A stretch of DNA of 64,000 bases from Prochilodus magdalenae (lineage: Eukaryota; Chordata; Actinopteri; Characiformes; Prochilodontidae): assembly GCA_024036415.1 (NCBI GenBank), contig JAMWET010000915.1:248001-312000 (forward strand), given 5' to 3'. Below, in pieces: positions 24,400-37,065 of the stretch (positions within the stretch are counted from its first letter, which is position 1; each line of letters opens with the position of its first letter). The position numbers and the translations under genes are program-made. The notes beneath the pieces are model-generated. The model saw only the letters and a program-made list of their open reading frames with translations, did not search any database and was not told the DNA's origin.

Positions 24400-25915
24400 A
24401 ATAGTTTGAATTTCTCTTGGTCTCCGTGGGCCAATAGACGTGGGATCCCCAGAGCTACTGCTCCACAAGTTCATTCCACAGAATCCACCAAGCTTAAAGG
24501 AGACATTGCTCTGGCGTTTGTTGTTCAAACAAAGCTGAGGGAAAAAATTCATAAAATTTTCTTGAGAATGTGGAATATTCATCGCTTCCTCAGACGACTT
24601 GCCTGGGTTTCAGGTAGTTGTTAGGAAAGCTCTGATATGGAAATTGTGTCTGATATTTTTGTCGTGTACTTTACGTACTCATCCGGCAAACATTTATGGA
24701 ATGGAAAAAAATTAGCGTATATCTGCATGGATTATTGAGAAGTATTGTTTTTTTGTGTGTTAGTTAAATGCAGTGAAATGAATGAAACACAGGTTTTAGC
24801 CCTGTAACCTAGCATTTAAATATAGGTCGTGTCAGATACTGAAATATGCTGATAAAGATCATCGGGTATGTTCACGTTTACATACAGCTGTGTTTAAAAG
24901 TAAATTAAACCACACTAATTCTGCCCTTTTTGGCATTTGGACAATGTCATTCCCAGAAAGTGCATGAAGTGCTAAATAATATATTGCAATAATAATAAAT
25001 ATCACCATATCGCCCAACTCCCAGTTACCCAGTAAATCATGACGAGTCAAAATCAGAGACAACTGGAGTTATTGTATCACGCCTTGCCGCCAGAGCCTCC
25101 TTCCTACTTAAGTGTACTCAACTATACATAGCACGCAAGTTTCCAATTCAAAAGTGCCCATGCGTTAAACCCTCCACCTTTCCCATGAGTGTGCAAAGAT
25201 CCAGCTGTTGCCAAGAGTGGTCATCAGGAATTTTCAACAGGTTTGCATGGGAGTGCATATTGGTTTCCTCTCCCGCCCTGCTTTGCCATGCCATGGTGTA
25301 ACGTGATCCTGTCCTGCCCAATTCAGCTATGCCGCATCCACAGTTCCCCTCCAGGGCCATTTGCAGCTCGAGTTCTTTGCCTGCACTGTGACTCTGTCTG
25401 TCACTGCTTTATTTTCAGGGATCCCCCAAAGTGGGAGAACTTAAAACACCACCTCAAGGGCTTTAAAAAAGATAAAGTAAAGTCATGTTGAAGTGAGTCC
25501 AAGTGTTTTGTCTCATATATCCTCTAAAATAAGAACTGGCATGTGGGTTGTTTCTCTTCAGTGATGGTCTTTAAGTGCCATTGCTTTTAAACTGCAGTCA
25601 TTTTCAAGATACGTTTCCCTTCCGTCCCTTCTCTTCATTCTCAAGCCTTTGCTGGTGTGGTTGACTGTATAGGAGATGTTTTCACTTGCGGCATATGCTT
25701 GTGGATGGATGATACTATGATGAATTTTAGTCTAGTTGATAGATTATTATAGTTATTTCTCATTATGGTCATTCATGTCTGGGTCCAAGCCTATTATGCA
25801 TTGGCAATAGAACCAGAAACTACTTTTACCCACCGTGGCCAATGTTGCCACACACTAGCAAAAGCCAGCCTGGACTGTTGACACAGGCTATGGATTTTAT
25901 GGGGTTGTTTTTGTC
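24400..25915. other. Anonymous non-coding DNA
   Basis: Nothing recognised. The frame 25189-25491 has Cys/His/Pro content but no family pattern and no splice framing. Confidence 0.5.
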
Positions 25916-25921
25916 GTGCTC

Positions 25922-25993
25922 CCCACATCTTTGTGTTTTTAGACTTATCTGTGGCTTAGTAGTGCACAAAAGCAGCCAACACAAAGATGTGGG
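25922..25993. repeat. 16-bp perfect inverted repeat (hairpin potential)
   Basis: cccacatctttgtgtt (25922-25937) and aacacaaagatgtggg (25978-25993) are perfect reverse complements around a 40-nt loop. It stands about 70 bp before the 27-bp minisatellite. It may be the end of a palindromic transposon or a small inverted duplication. Confidence 0.9.
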
Positions 25994-26065
25994 TTCATAG
26001 CAGGAACCACCCACTAGGACCCAAAGCCTGTAGTCTAAGTCAAGAGTACCTGCAAAATGTATCGC

Positions 26066-26362
26066 CTTACTACCCACCCCTACATAAGACTTCATACTAC
26101 CTACTACCCACCCCTACATAAGACTTCATACTACCCACCCCTACATAAGACTTCATACTACCCACCCCTACATAAGACTTCATACTACCCACCCCTACAT
26201 AAGACTTCATACTACCTACTACCCACCCCTACATAAGACTTCATACTACCCACCCCTACATAAGACTTCATACTACCTACTACCCACCCCTACATAAGAC
26301 TTCATACTACCCACCCCTACATAAGACTTCATACTACCCACTACCCACCCCTACATAAGACA
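26066..26362 (+). repeat. Minisatellite with 27-bp and 34-bp units, ten copies
   Basis: Ten copies of a core containing cccacccctacataagac are arranged head-to-tail with almost no substitutions. The basic unit is 27 bp. After copies 1, 5, 7 and 9 an extra 7-nt ctactac-type insertion makes 34-bp units, giving a higher-order pattern. The stop codon TAA in every unit excludes a coding repeat in one frame. Near-identity between copies indicates recent expansion. Confidence 0.95.
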
Positions 26363-26399
26363 AACTTCCAGGACTCGTGGACAGTGTACCCGCATGTGG

Positions 26400-29300
26400 T
26401 TAATTCCAATTAGAATCAGTTGTTTAATGTCTGTAGACGTGAGTTTTGTTTGTGCAAATGGTTTGTGTGTGCAAGGGTTGATTTAGCTGGGACGCTGGGG
26501 TTCATTTGGAGTCAGGATTGCATACTTGTGCCTGTATGTGTCTGATGAGGGCAGTGTTACACTCCATAAAGGTCTGGCTTTGGCTCTTGTTGGAGCTGAC
26601 GGATTGCTGTTTCAGTCATGTGTCTCCTTGAGTTCAAAAAAACACCTCCTCACTTTACAATCCATGCTTATCTCAGTATGTTTAGGGAAAGACACTCAGG
26701 TTGTCTCGAGGCTGTGCATGTTACCTGTTCATGATGTGCTTTGTTTTCTTGAGTAACTGCTGTGAGGCATGACATGAAAGTTTCATGTTATGGCAACAGA
26801 TATTCAGTGTTTCCGTTATAGCAGCTCAACATGTGCGTACATGTGTTCATCAATCTAGTTTCCACTTTTGCCAAATCATTGTGCTGTCTGGCACTATATT
26901 TAACAGCTACTTGGTGGTGCCATCCTCATCATGAAGAGGAGGCAAAGTGGCAGAAGCAGTTGTGAAATGTTTGTGACTCTCTGTGAGAGTAGAAGACTGA
27001 AGTTCTGCGCACTGATGCAATCGTCTGAAAGGCAGCGGACCGACGCTTTAGCTCGCTGGTTTCATTTTGAGTTATTTGCAAGGTTTAACCTATTACATGC
27101 TAATCAAACAGTGTTCAGGCGTTATGCTAATCAGCTACGTCACGTGAGCCGGATTTTCTGGATTATACAAGCGTTCTGTGAGTTCACACCAGAACGAAGA
27201 TGTGGTCTGTGAGGGGGGGAGTGGCTAGGGGCTGTGCTTTTATGATAAGGGAACATGGCCGCTGTCAATGTTACATAGGCACTTATTTTCTGTAATAGCC
27301 ATTGGCCTTCTGTCCCACATGAATTTGTTGTGGTGACAGAAGTTAGGGTGTTTCTGTTATATTGCCCTTTATATGGGAGAAATTGTTCAAAATGTGGTAC
27401 ACTTAAACACCATTTGTTCCTTAAAAAATGATCATTCTACAATAAAGCTCCATGTTGGGGATGCTCTATCATGGCTGCTTGAATGCTGTAAGTGACTGAA
27501 GAATGAGGCTAATGCTGATGCTGTGAGCATATTTAGCATGGGAGGGATTGTCTGGCATACTTGTGTGGTATAATACCGGATGAATACAGTAGTCGTTATT
27601 ATCTTCTGCTAATTCACATTCCCATGGCTGTCTTATCAGAGGCAGCCTTGAAGTAGGCCTAACTACAAACGCGCAGCTGCTGTGAAAAACCCACTCAAGC
27701 ACAACCCTAATCCTGTCGATTATGCCAGAATACATGGACGCCGGCGCAAGTTTCCTGACGCTGTTCCCAATTAGGCCCAGCTTCTCTTGACCAATGGTGC
27801 CCTTCACTCACCTTGTTGTCTACAACTCTGAGAGTCAGGGCTGTCGCTGAACAGCCAGGCAGCTGATGCGTTCTTCCGCTAGAGAGAGCCTCCCGCTCCC
27901 GGGAGCGAGGTGACGGGATTCCATTGCCCTTATAATGCCGCCCTAAGGCATCTGCCCAAAGCTATTCTGAGCAGAACCATTCCAGGGCAAGGGAGAGTGG
28001 TGTATTGAGGCCTATGCCTCTATATGAGAAACTCGGATCGCAAGCTGTCCTCCTTGTTCATTTCTGATGTGCTGTCCAGTTTTGAAGACTAAAGCCTCGG
28101 ATGCAGTTCATGACTTTGAAAGTCCTGACAGGTCATAAAAAGACTGAAATATTTTTACCCTTTTTTCCTCACAATTTATCAGCTGGTGATGGAATACTTT
28201 CAGCCTGACCAACAGGGTTCTGCATTCCTCCTAATAATAAGTGTTCATATGTGTTAATGAACTGAGATCCAGTTCATTGTTGAATAATAGCAAAATATAC
28301 AACAGTGTATCTGGCTAAGACAGTTTATCGTTTCCCAGTTCTTTTCAAGTGAAATCCTTGCTTACCTAAACTGTGAATTTCTTTATTGCTTATCTTCCTC
28401 TAACAAATAACTTGAAGCTGAGTTCAATAACCAAATCATGGCACCAAACGCTGATGAAGTATGTGAATTCCTTATGCACATCACTGATAACCACTACTCA
28501 TCACTAGGTTATGTCCAGTGTCTGGTCACAAAGAAACTCTAGCATTTAATATACTCCCTACACGTCTGAACTTTAATTGGTGCTCCTTGTTCCCCACCCC
28601 AGTGTCTCAAGTTTAACTCCAGTTTAACGAGTGTTTTCTTTCTAATCAAGTTAATTCTTCTGGTTCTGGCAGGCAAATAATAAACATGCATTATATATAC
28701 CCATTGAGAATTGTTCCAGTGACCAATAAATGATATTTGACAGTGTTTCTCCCCTCTTTATAAGTGGTCCTTATCTTGGGGTATTTATTTGTCCCTTTAT
28801 TTCATCATCCCTTTTTTGTACTTTGTTTCATTTGTACATTTATCGGTTGTCCGTGACTTTTTTTTTTTTGGTCCACTTAACCTCACATAAGTGGTGGGCA
28901 ATAACTAGGAGTAGTGGAGCAGGCTAGGAGTTTTTGGACAGAGAGCTGTCAATCAAGTGCACGCCCACATTGATATGTATTTAAGGTTTAAGTGTTGCTG
29001 GATGTTTAATATAACACTCTAATTTAGTATCATGCAGACATATTTACTCCTTTCTTTTTAATAAGCTCGAATGCCGTGGCCCGAAGTGAGATGCATGGGA
29101 TTTGAAACCTTCACCTCATGTAACACAGTAAGTAATCAAATGCAATTGATGACCGAGCAGCCTGTTCCACGTGCTTCCTTTACATAGCTGACCTTAAAGG
29201 AGCAGGATCCAAATGCTAGGCGAGTTAAGGGCGTCTATGACGTAGAGACACCATGATCTGTTCGAGCCCTACGGGCTGATAGTCATGCTTGGCGCTGTTG

Positions 29301-30480
29301 ACATTTTGCACAGTGCAGGGGCTCTTGCTGTCCTTTTTTCACCCATTGTGGGCCACCAAGCTCTTGCTCTAAATCATTAAAAGGGGAAACCACAAAAGCA
29401 GGCGTCTCCGCTCAGTTCAAGCAAGACTGTTGCTATCAATGCCGCGTTCCAGAGTCCACCTGCTGTGAGCCTGCCAGGAGGCGCTGACATTTCTTGCTAG
29501 CCTGCCAGTGTGGGCGAAAGGCTTTCTCCTCTCTCAGGAATGTGTCACAGGCCCTCAGCATCTCCTCATAGTCAGCAGGAGTAACTGAAGATGATTCTCA
29601 AGAGCTCAAAATACCCCTACATTTTAATCTAGGGAGCATGGCATTAAAGAATGATGTGAAGAGCATCTTGTCAAGAAGTGGTTGTGTTTTTCTTTTTCTT
29701 TGTTAGAGAGCAAGAAAGTCCATTTGTTTATGCTGTGTATGGCGAACCAATGGCAGTAAGGCCCTGTTCGCGGGCAGAGCCCCGGCTTCACAATTTGACA
29801 TCAAACACTGTTAAGGCTGGACAGGATTTCACGGCAGGCTGGGCTGCAGTGATTGGTGCAGACAGAAGAAATATTGCGGCTGCTTACAGAGCCGCCAAAG
29901 CTTCGGCAGCGTTCTGTGTCCCGCCTGCCTCGGGCCAACCTCGAGGCTAGCAAGCACTCGCAGAAACCCACAGCACGTCTCCTTGCGCGTTTGTCATTCT
30001 CCTTCGCCTCTCCGCAGATATGAGCCTAATTGGTCTAAACGAGATCTCATTATTTCTCAAGCAGCGTCAGCTGTGAAGTAAACATGCGCATTGCGGTGTG
30101 TTTTTTGTGCCGTTAAGTCCAAACAGAGCTCTTGGTATTTGTGAGCCAGTCTGTTAAAAAAAAACAAACAAAAAAAAACCTCAAAAATGATACGCAATTG
30201 CAGAGATTGAGTTTTGGGACTGACAATTCTTGATTTTGCATAGTGATTTTCAGGACCCATTTACTTTAAAACTGATGGGATCTAACTTCTCACCATGTGG
30301 CCATGAGGTAAAAGGATGCTGTTTCGGCTCTGAAATGCAGGAGTTTGGCTAAAATAAGGCTTTGCCTGTGGGCTTAAACACATCTGTGAAACAGCAAGTT
30401 AAATAAATATGTAAATATGCATACATTAAAATTTAAACTTTAATAAATCATGCAAGTTGAAAAATCTAAATTTTGAATCC
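26400..30480. other. Anonymous non-coding DNA
   Basis: No exon recognised. A 14-bp perfect palindrome cgctcccgggagcg lies at 27894-27907. The 29250-30050 part is GC-richer, with a 90-codon frame (29678-29950) of uncertain meaning; an AG precedes it but there is no good donor, so I do not call it. Confidence 0.45.
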
Positions 30481-30486
30481 AAATAA

Positions 30487-30687
30487 AACCATGTATCTCT
30501 ATTTTGGATGATATTTACATGCATTATTTTAACACTGCTGTTTACATAGCATGAAATGATGAATGGGGCAACAGAAATGGCCCAAAACTGCTTGAAAAAG
30601 TCTGGTATTACTGACTTACATTAAATTAGGTTTTAGAGATGCTTGACTGTTTTGAAGATGCATGTTTTTCTTCTGACAGAGAAAATA
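30487..30687. mobile_element. MITE family A, copy 3 (decayed)
   Basis: Shares the internal landmarks of the complete copies in the same order: catgtatctc near the left end, ctgctgtttacat, aatgatgaatgg, caacagaaatggc, ctgcttg, gtctggt...tgactt, and a right end gtttttctt...gacag. Both terminal repeats are eroded and about 45 bp have been lost, so this copy is older than those at 13779 and 57799. Confidence 0.7.
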
Positions 30688-31644
30688 TATTTAACTTATT
30701 ACTATCTAGACCTATAGTTTAAGTAGATCATAGCGTTATCATTGTAAACACGGTCTGAGTATTTTAACTTGTTATTTAAATAGTTAATTTATATTGTTTT
30801 CTGTTGCTGTGACATCATGGTAAGTCGTGGGGGAGCCGTTCATAAACAGCAGCTTGTGTTGTGTCTGCAACAGCATGAGAGAACTTTTTTGGGACTCCAG
30901 GCTGCCGACTAAGCTCCCTCATTGCTCCATTAACGATGAATAGCACTGTTTATTTATCAAGTGCTCGTTACCAAGGAACCGAACCTGGCGTGAGGCCTCA
31001 TGTGGAACGCCTCACAGTTTTGACCTGTTAAAGCAAGGCTCGGCACAGAATGATCAATCTCGCCCATTGATCACCGGTGTCTGCCGCTGTCTTAAGCTGC
31101 TCCGCCAGTTGCCACTCGATTTTCCTATGCGATTGATTTTTCTCGCTCGTCTGCTCACAGCGAGTGGCAGACCTGCTCCCCCCATACCACAGCTTCTTTG
31201 AAAGCTCGGCTCAGGATTTGGCTTCTGGCTCACTGCTAGCTGCTAAACTGCCTTCATTCCCAGTCTGAGGCCTCTCTTGCTTGTTCATCTGGACAAATGC
31301 TTCCTCAGCCCCCTGTTTCGGCCACCCCCGCCATCCTGTTGACTTGTGGACTTCTGTTCTTCACTATGTAGAGATTTTAAGCATTAGCGTATTACCATGA
31401 CTTTATCACGAATGCATCAGGCCTCGTATCCACGACTGTTTCATCTATCAACTTTCTGTGAGGCGAGTCTTCTCTTTGGAAGTGGACGTCTGCTATCCAT
31501 CACCTCCACTGAACAATTCTGATAAGCTTGGCAAGTTTCTCAAGAATAGAGCGTTTTGCACCAAACCAGCCTGAACCACTGTTTACATACTAATTTAAGT
31601 ACTAGGCAATCTAGGAAGCCTAGGTGAAGCTAGAGTCCTGTTAG

Positions 31645-31790
31645 TCAATAAATCAGTCAACATTTATTTGTGCAGCACTATTTTACAACTAATGTCTCAA
31701 AGCAGCTTTACAGAAAAGCAGTTTATGACACCAAGTTGTCCATGTGTATAGAATTAAGGAAGGGAATCCAGGTTCAAGCCAGATTTACTT
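31645..31790 (+). repeat. Degenerate fish dispersed-repeat fragment
   Basis: Contains tttatttgtgcagcac followed by ctcaaagcagctttacagaa, a phrase I associate with a very common dispersed repeat of ray-finned fish. It is recognised from general familiarity, not from a search. No ends or coding capacity are visible. The SINE at 31970 follows 180 bp downstream. Confidence 0.4.
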
Positions 31791-31969
31791 TGTCATCATT
31801 AGAAATATAGCTAAAGTATCTTTCATAGATTATTTAGGCCAGCTATACTGGCCTAAAAAATCTTGTCTGTTGATGTAATATTTCTCATGTGACTGTTGTA
31901 AACTTTATTTAACTTTATTCAAATTATTTAGCTTTTTTCTTGGCATTTTTTTTCCAAACTAAACATAGT

Positions 31970-32172
31970 TTGGTGGTTGGTGTAGCTCAGCGGATAACAC
32001 CACTACCCGCCAAGTAGCCACCACCACATGTGGGAGACTGGGGTTCAAATCCCGGTCTGGGTGACTACGCTGTGCTACACCAATAAGAGTCCTTGGGCAG
32101 GACTTCTAACACTACACTGGCCTACCTGTAATGTGATTAACCTTGTAAGTCACTCTGGATAAGAGTGTCTAA
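31970..32172 (+). mobile_element. tRNA-derived SINE
   Basis: The head looks like a tRNA: an RNA polymerase III A-box tgtagctcagcgg (31981-31993) and a B-box ggttcaaatcc (32042-32052), 48 bp apart, with a disrupted cloverleaf. The tail gtaagtcactctggataaga followed by gtgtct is the 3' end typical of fish SINEs that share tails with L2-type LINEs. No complete tRNA fold is possible because of an inserted stretch before the B-box, so this is a SINE and not a tRNA gene. Confidence 0.85.
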
Positions 32173-32179
32173 TAAGTTT

Positions 32180-33040
32180 TCTTTACATTTTTAGTGTTTA
32201 GAAATAAGTAAAATTTTCTTATGAGTTTATACTTAATTAGCATAACAGGTGTTAGACCTGTTGACTAGCTGGAGGAACATTTCCCTCTCCTTCATATTAT
32301 TTTATGCAGTGTGCAGTCTTGGGCTGGCATTCTTGAATTTGGTGTACATACGTGCCTGATGAGTGTGACAAGGTCACTAACAGACTGATCATCACTGCAG
32401 CTGATTATATTTCTTCTCCTCTTCAGGCTTGCAGTGTAACCACTTCTAACAAGTGGTCATGCCATCGTGGCACTGGCTAGCATGATATCCTTCCCTAATA
32501 CGAAACCCTGTCTTGGGTGTTTTCCAGTTTTATCTCTCTGCACACGTGATATGGGCAAGGCTGAGGTTATAAGCTCACTAAGCATGCCTTTCGGCCTTGA
32601 ACGATGGGTGAACGCCAGTCGTTTTGGGATGCTGCATTAGCGTTTGAAAACTTTGTATAATTTGACCTTAAATGCTGCTGCTGCTATTTTATCTCCGGCC
32701 ATGTGTGTTTCCAAATAGGTGGCGGGAGCGACCAGTGCTACCTTCCTTTCCCTTTACGAAATCTGATTGTCCACTTTAAATGCCACCCTGGCATTCTGTT
32801 GTCATCAGCTTCCACTTTGCTTAGGGGCAGGTGCTTGCGCCTTTAAGAGGAGAGCTGTTTTGCACCGGTGGAGAAGCTCACCACCCACCAGGTGCACGGC
32901 TTGGAATGGCTTCGTGTCTGGAGTGGCAGGGTTTCCTTAAGCGTATTTGCAGGCTTGTGCCAGAGCTAGTGGTATCCTGTACATGGAATACCTGCCTTGT
33001 GCTGGGTGCTGTTTAAAAACATATCCATCTTATTGACTGC
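32180..33040. other. Anonymous non-coding DNA
   Basis: No recognisable features. The short frame at 32831-33016 has no coding support. Confidence 0.5.
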
Positions 33041-33054
33041 AGTCCATTTAAAAT

Positions 33055-33105
33055 AAAGGTAGTTTTTATAAGATAACCTTTTATTAATCCCACAGTGGGG
33101 AAATT
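33055..33105 (+). repeat. Fish dispersed-repeat fragment
   Basis: The phrase ataaccttttattaatccca followed by cagtggggaaatt resembles the 3' end of a common fish retroelement. It is a short fragment with no coding capacity and a tentative identity. Confidence 0.3.
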
Positions 33106-33158
33106 TATATGTATTTATTAAAAATAATGCTACTTTGTTCTTGTATTTTTTCTATTTA

Positions 33159-33447
33159 CACTAATCAGGCATAACATTATGACCACCTCTAAACTCTCTC
33201 CTGTTTATTAGCTCCGCTTACCACGTAGCGAGCTCCAGCAGCACTGCTGTGTCTGATCCTCTCCCACCAGCACAAAACACACTAACACACCACCACGTCA
33301 TTGACCGTTGTGGGGGTGGAGGGTGATGGGTGGGGGTTAGGCTACAGTCTGTAAAAGTAGAACTACAAGGTGCACCTGTGTGGTAAGTGGATCTGATAAA
33401 TTGGATAGAGTGTAGGCACATTGAGGTGGTCGTGATGTTATGCCTAT
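33159..33447. mobile_element. Non-autonomous TIR element, short derivative
   Basis: The left terminal repeat aggcataacattatgacc... (33168-33189) and the right ...gtcgtgatgttatgcct (33424-33445) are complementary at about 20 of 22 positions. Internal phrases caccagcacaaaacacacta and agtagaactacaaggtgc match a palindromic DNA transposon family I know as widespread in fish genomes. It has no transposase. At ~285 bp it is a deletion derivative. The larger relative at 50180-50575 carries the parts missing here. Confidence 0.8.
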
Positions 33448-33449
33448 TT

Positions 33450-36340
33450 GTTTTTGCATAACCATAAAGGATGCTCCATTTTTGCATTTATTCTAATGAA
33501 ATTACATCTAGCCAAGATGGCATAGTAAATGGTTTTAAGTAATGTATTTCGATGCCTAAGCGTTTTCCACACTACTGTGCCATCTCCATCTTAATGTTCC
33601 TGTTAGTGTCCGGAGACCTTCAAAGACTCTCTTCACTGATTGTTGCTGGACTGTGGTGTTCTTGTGTGTTCCTTCTGTTTAAAAAAAAAAAGAAAAGAAA
33701 AAGGTGTTACCTTAAAGTGAATGCGCCAGATTGTGGTCTAGTCTGAATTGATGAAGTGCTCCAACAGCGAGCCCTGTTTAACACTCTGCTTCACGCAGAC
33801 ACTAGAGGAACACAAAAGGTACTCCAACCTGTTCTGCTCTTCTGAGCATTCATATGCATACAAGGCCTCTCAGTACATGGAGTAGCTCTTCACTGTCCTT
33901 GCAGCTGAAGCAGGAGAATGGATCTGCTCCGTTTCACCATAGCGTTCAAGGGCTTCACTCTGTATGCGGGTGCATGGGCAGTGAAAGGCTGGGTGTTTCT
34001 ACATGGACCCAAAGAAACTCAGGGAAAATGATTAATGCTACATAGATATGACATACCTACTGCCGAATATTCTGGGACCGTTTCTCAAAGTTCTACAGCT
34101 CTGCCACTAAATGATAAATTGTCAAAAATGTGTATTTACAGCTGCTTTTTTCTCTTTTTTCTCTTTGTCTCTAAAGTTGGCGGCGGGGTCTATTAAAAGC
34201 ATCCATCATAAGCCTTTTCAGAGCTTTTGAACATATGACAAATGGCAACTGCATATCATGCAGAAAGCCTATTTATAAAGACCCAGGGAGCAACGCCAGC
34301 CACCTGCATTCCCTTACCCTACCTAAAGGGGGAGACACTAGGCAATGATTCTTCTGTCTAAGACCTGCTGTGTATTCTGAAGTGTTGTTGTGTGTGGCAC
34401 AATGAGCACAGCGGCATTACTTTTAATCTCAGTAACACAGTCTGTAATCGTAATGGGTTTGTTTTACATTATAAACAGTTTCACTTGTTATCCTTGTGAA
34501 ATGCTATCTTGTGACTGGGAAAACATGAATAACTTATTTCTATATTAGTTTAAATTTCACATTAAAATTAAAGCAATACATTTAAAAAAAAAAAAGGTCT
34601 ATAACTCATTTTATGTCTCTTATTTAATTCAGCAGATAAACAGCACATGTGTTCTTTGTACAGGATGTGCTAACTTATTTTTGCTGGAGTTTTCATTTGA
34701 TAATGTTCTGTAGGTTTTAAAAATTAAAAAAATTAAAACTGTAAAATACACCGGAATGCCTCATGTATAAAATGCTATGACTAGATTAGATCATAGCATG
34801 CAACTAATGCACATATGTAACCAATGCAAATATGTAATTGTACTTTATGTTTGGTTATTGACATCACTTTCAATGCACTAGAACCTGATTTTGCCAACAT
34901 TCTGTCATTATCCAGCAGTAAAGAATCTTGAATGTTGATTTCTTCTCCCAGTGCTGTTTTCATCTAAGGAATCTGCTGGCACTATATTAAGGTGCTGAGT
35001 GGACAGACTGCTGTTTCGTGTGTAGGCTTTTTCTCAGGCTCATATACACCAGTGACTCAGCAAGATATTAATGGGTTTCTGGATTTCCAGCTCTGAATCA
35101 GCACGGCCTGCTGTTCACGAATGATATTTTTTGTTGTCCATCCAAAAATCAGACGTGTGCTTATGTATTTAAATAAAGAGCTAGACTATTAAAAGTATTA
35201 ATGTTTGAATTTTCCAGTGTTCCAGACACAGAAGCACCTATCTTTAAATTATTTGAGCAATTCTGCTCCTAGTGTTTCACCAGCACTGCTCCTCTGTCAT
35301 GTGGCATCCTGGCACTTTTTCAAACCATGCTTATCCTACATGTAAATTAAAGTTGCTTTGTGGCATTTTTTGTGACTTTTGTTGCAATTAGATTTCAATT
35401 TTCTCACGAGTCCACAATTCATTTCCTGCAAGGGGAAAAATGATGCGGAATGCTAGATAACAGTTATGGTGTTTCAGGTGGTTGCCACTGTGGGTGCATG
35501 TGCCAGTCTGTGTAATGTTTGAATGTCAGTGTGAGAGATTCTTTGTGAAAAGATTTTTCTTAGCATTTAATTTTCTGTGTGTGGGAAAAACAAACATTAG
35601 GTTTGAAAAGCACTGTGCCAGAACGACATGTGTGATCTGTCCCAAAAAGCACAAGCAAGTTTTTCTCCTTCCCCGTTTTCATAGATTTTGAACTAGAAGA
35701 TGGTTAGATGGCCACGTTTCTGCAGTCTTATGGGATTTGGAGACTGTTTATTGGGTTTCTTCTCGCAGCTTCTGGAAAAGTTTAGCAGCAGTGTTTAAAT
35801 CCTGTCTCCCCATTTTTACTGATGAGGGGGAAGACAAACAGTCTGCTAGGATTCAAACCGTTTTCACGTGTGGTAGTAAAGAGTGCCGTTTTAATCTAAA
35901 CAGTCCAGGCCTGCAGGAGAGGAAGCTCACTGATGTAATGGAGTTCAGCTGTGTTTCCATATGCACTCTGGCTCTTGAGCAGACCTCCGGATCGCATACT
36001 GCATGCTAAGGGGGACGTGGGTGGTTTGTGTTGACGCAACAGTAGAAGTTATAATTTCCCACTTATGATTCAGACTCTGGAAGGCTGTTTCTTGTGTGTT
36101 TGTTTTTTTTTTTTTTGTCCCCCCCTTTTAGTTCTTTCTCATTTTCTCACTCTCCATCTCGTTATAGTCTTCTGGCCACTCTCTTAATTAGCTCCTTCAC
36201 AATGCCCATAGGCCCTGTTTTCCATATCTTGGTGTTGCCTTGCTAAAATATAAATGTGAACACTTTTAATGATTGGAATGTGTTCAGATCTTGTCCTAAT
36301 TCCAAGGCAATCAAGAACGTGTTTTTTTTGTAAATATTTT
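33450..36340. other. Anonymous non-coding DNA
   Basis: No gene recognised. It has poly-A (33680-33702, 34581-34596) and poly-T (36105-36118) runs and AT-rich segments. Confidence 0.5.
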
Positions 36341-36370
36341 TTATTGATTATTTTATATATTTTTTATTTT

Positions 36371-36602
36371 GAGTCCAGTCTCTGAAGTTCGAGTCAGAGT
36401 GCAGTACCAAGTCTCAGAAGTAATGTGTCCAGTGTTGAGTCTTGACTGGTGTCTCTCGGGTGGGAGTTTTGAGTCCAGTCCCAAATCTCTGCGGTAGGAG
36501 TACAAATTGAGCCTTGAGTCCAGTGTCTAGTCCCTTGGGCCTATGTCCAGTGTGAGTCTGGACTCTGGTGTCTGGGGTGCGAGTACATATGGAGTCTCAA
36601 GG
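36371..36602 (+). repeat. Degenerate GAGTC-based tandem repeat
   Basis: The words gagtccagt, gagtctgga, gtgtctggggtgcgagt and gagtctcaa recur with irregular spacing over about 230 bp. It looks like a decayed minisatellite; fish genomes contain many 'gagtccagtctc' type arrays. No open frame. Confidence 0.6.
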
Positions 36603-36789
36603 GTTTTAAGGTTTGAGATGCTGATTTAGCAGTTTTGTTTGTGTGTTTTCATAATCCTGAATTTTGCCCAGTCTTAGGTTCCAATCAGAGGTCTCTCTAC
36701 TCTGTATGAATTTTTACCTGGGAAAAGAAGCGCCTGGTGTAGCCGCTGTAGGTCTACGCTATGCTATGATTTAGAATCTAGGCACACAA

Positions 36790-37065
36790 TCGTATCCCGT
36801 CCAATTCTCCCAAAATTTAATTGCGTCTCTCCAGGCAATTCTTTGTCGATGTTGTTGACTGATCCTTGAACTTCTTGACAAACCAAAGCTCCTTGGCCGT
36901 TTCCATTTTGGCTTTGGCTCTTCGAAGGAATGTTTTGCTAAATGGGATTGAGCCTTGTTACGCTGACAGACATGGTTAATTACGGCTTTTAAATTGAGAA
37001 TTGATTGAATACGGCGCTGGTGATGCTCTCAGAATTTTATGCCTGAGAACGGGTAAGAAAATGGG
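36790..37065. promoter_or_regulatory. Candidate conserved non-coding block
   Basis: Repeat-free, balanced composition with homeodomain-type cores (ggttaattacgg near 36975, ttaaattgagaattgattga near 36989) and no open frame. Listed only because its texture differs from the neighbouring repeat debris. Conservation is unverified. Confidence 0.2.

Noticed and set aside
29678..29950. 90-codon frame as an exon
   Set aside because: GC-richer and open, but there is no credible acceptor/donor pair and no recognisable protein pattern.
31981..32060. Functional tRNA gene
   Set aside because: A- and B-boxes are present, but the anticodon and acceptor arms do not pair and the SINE tail follows.
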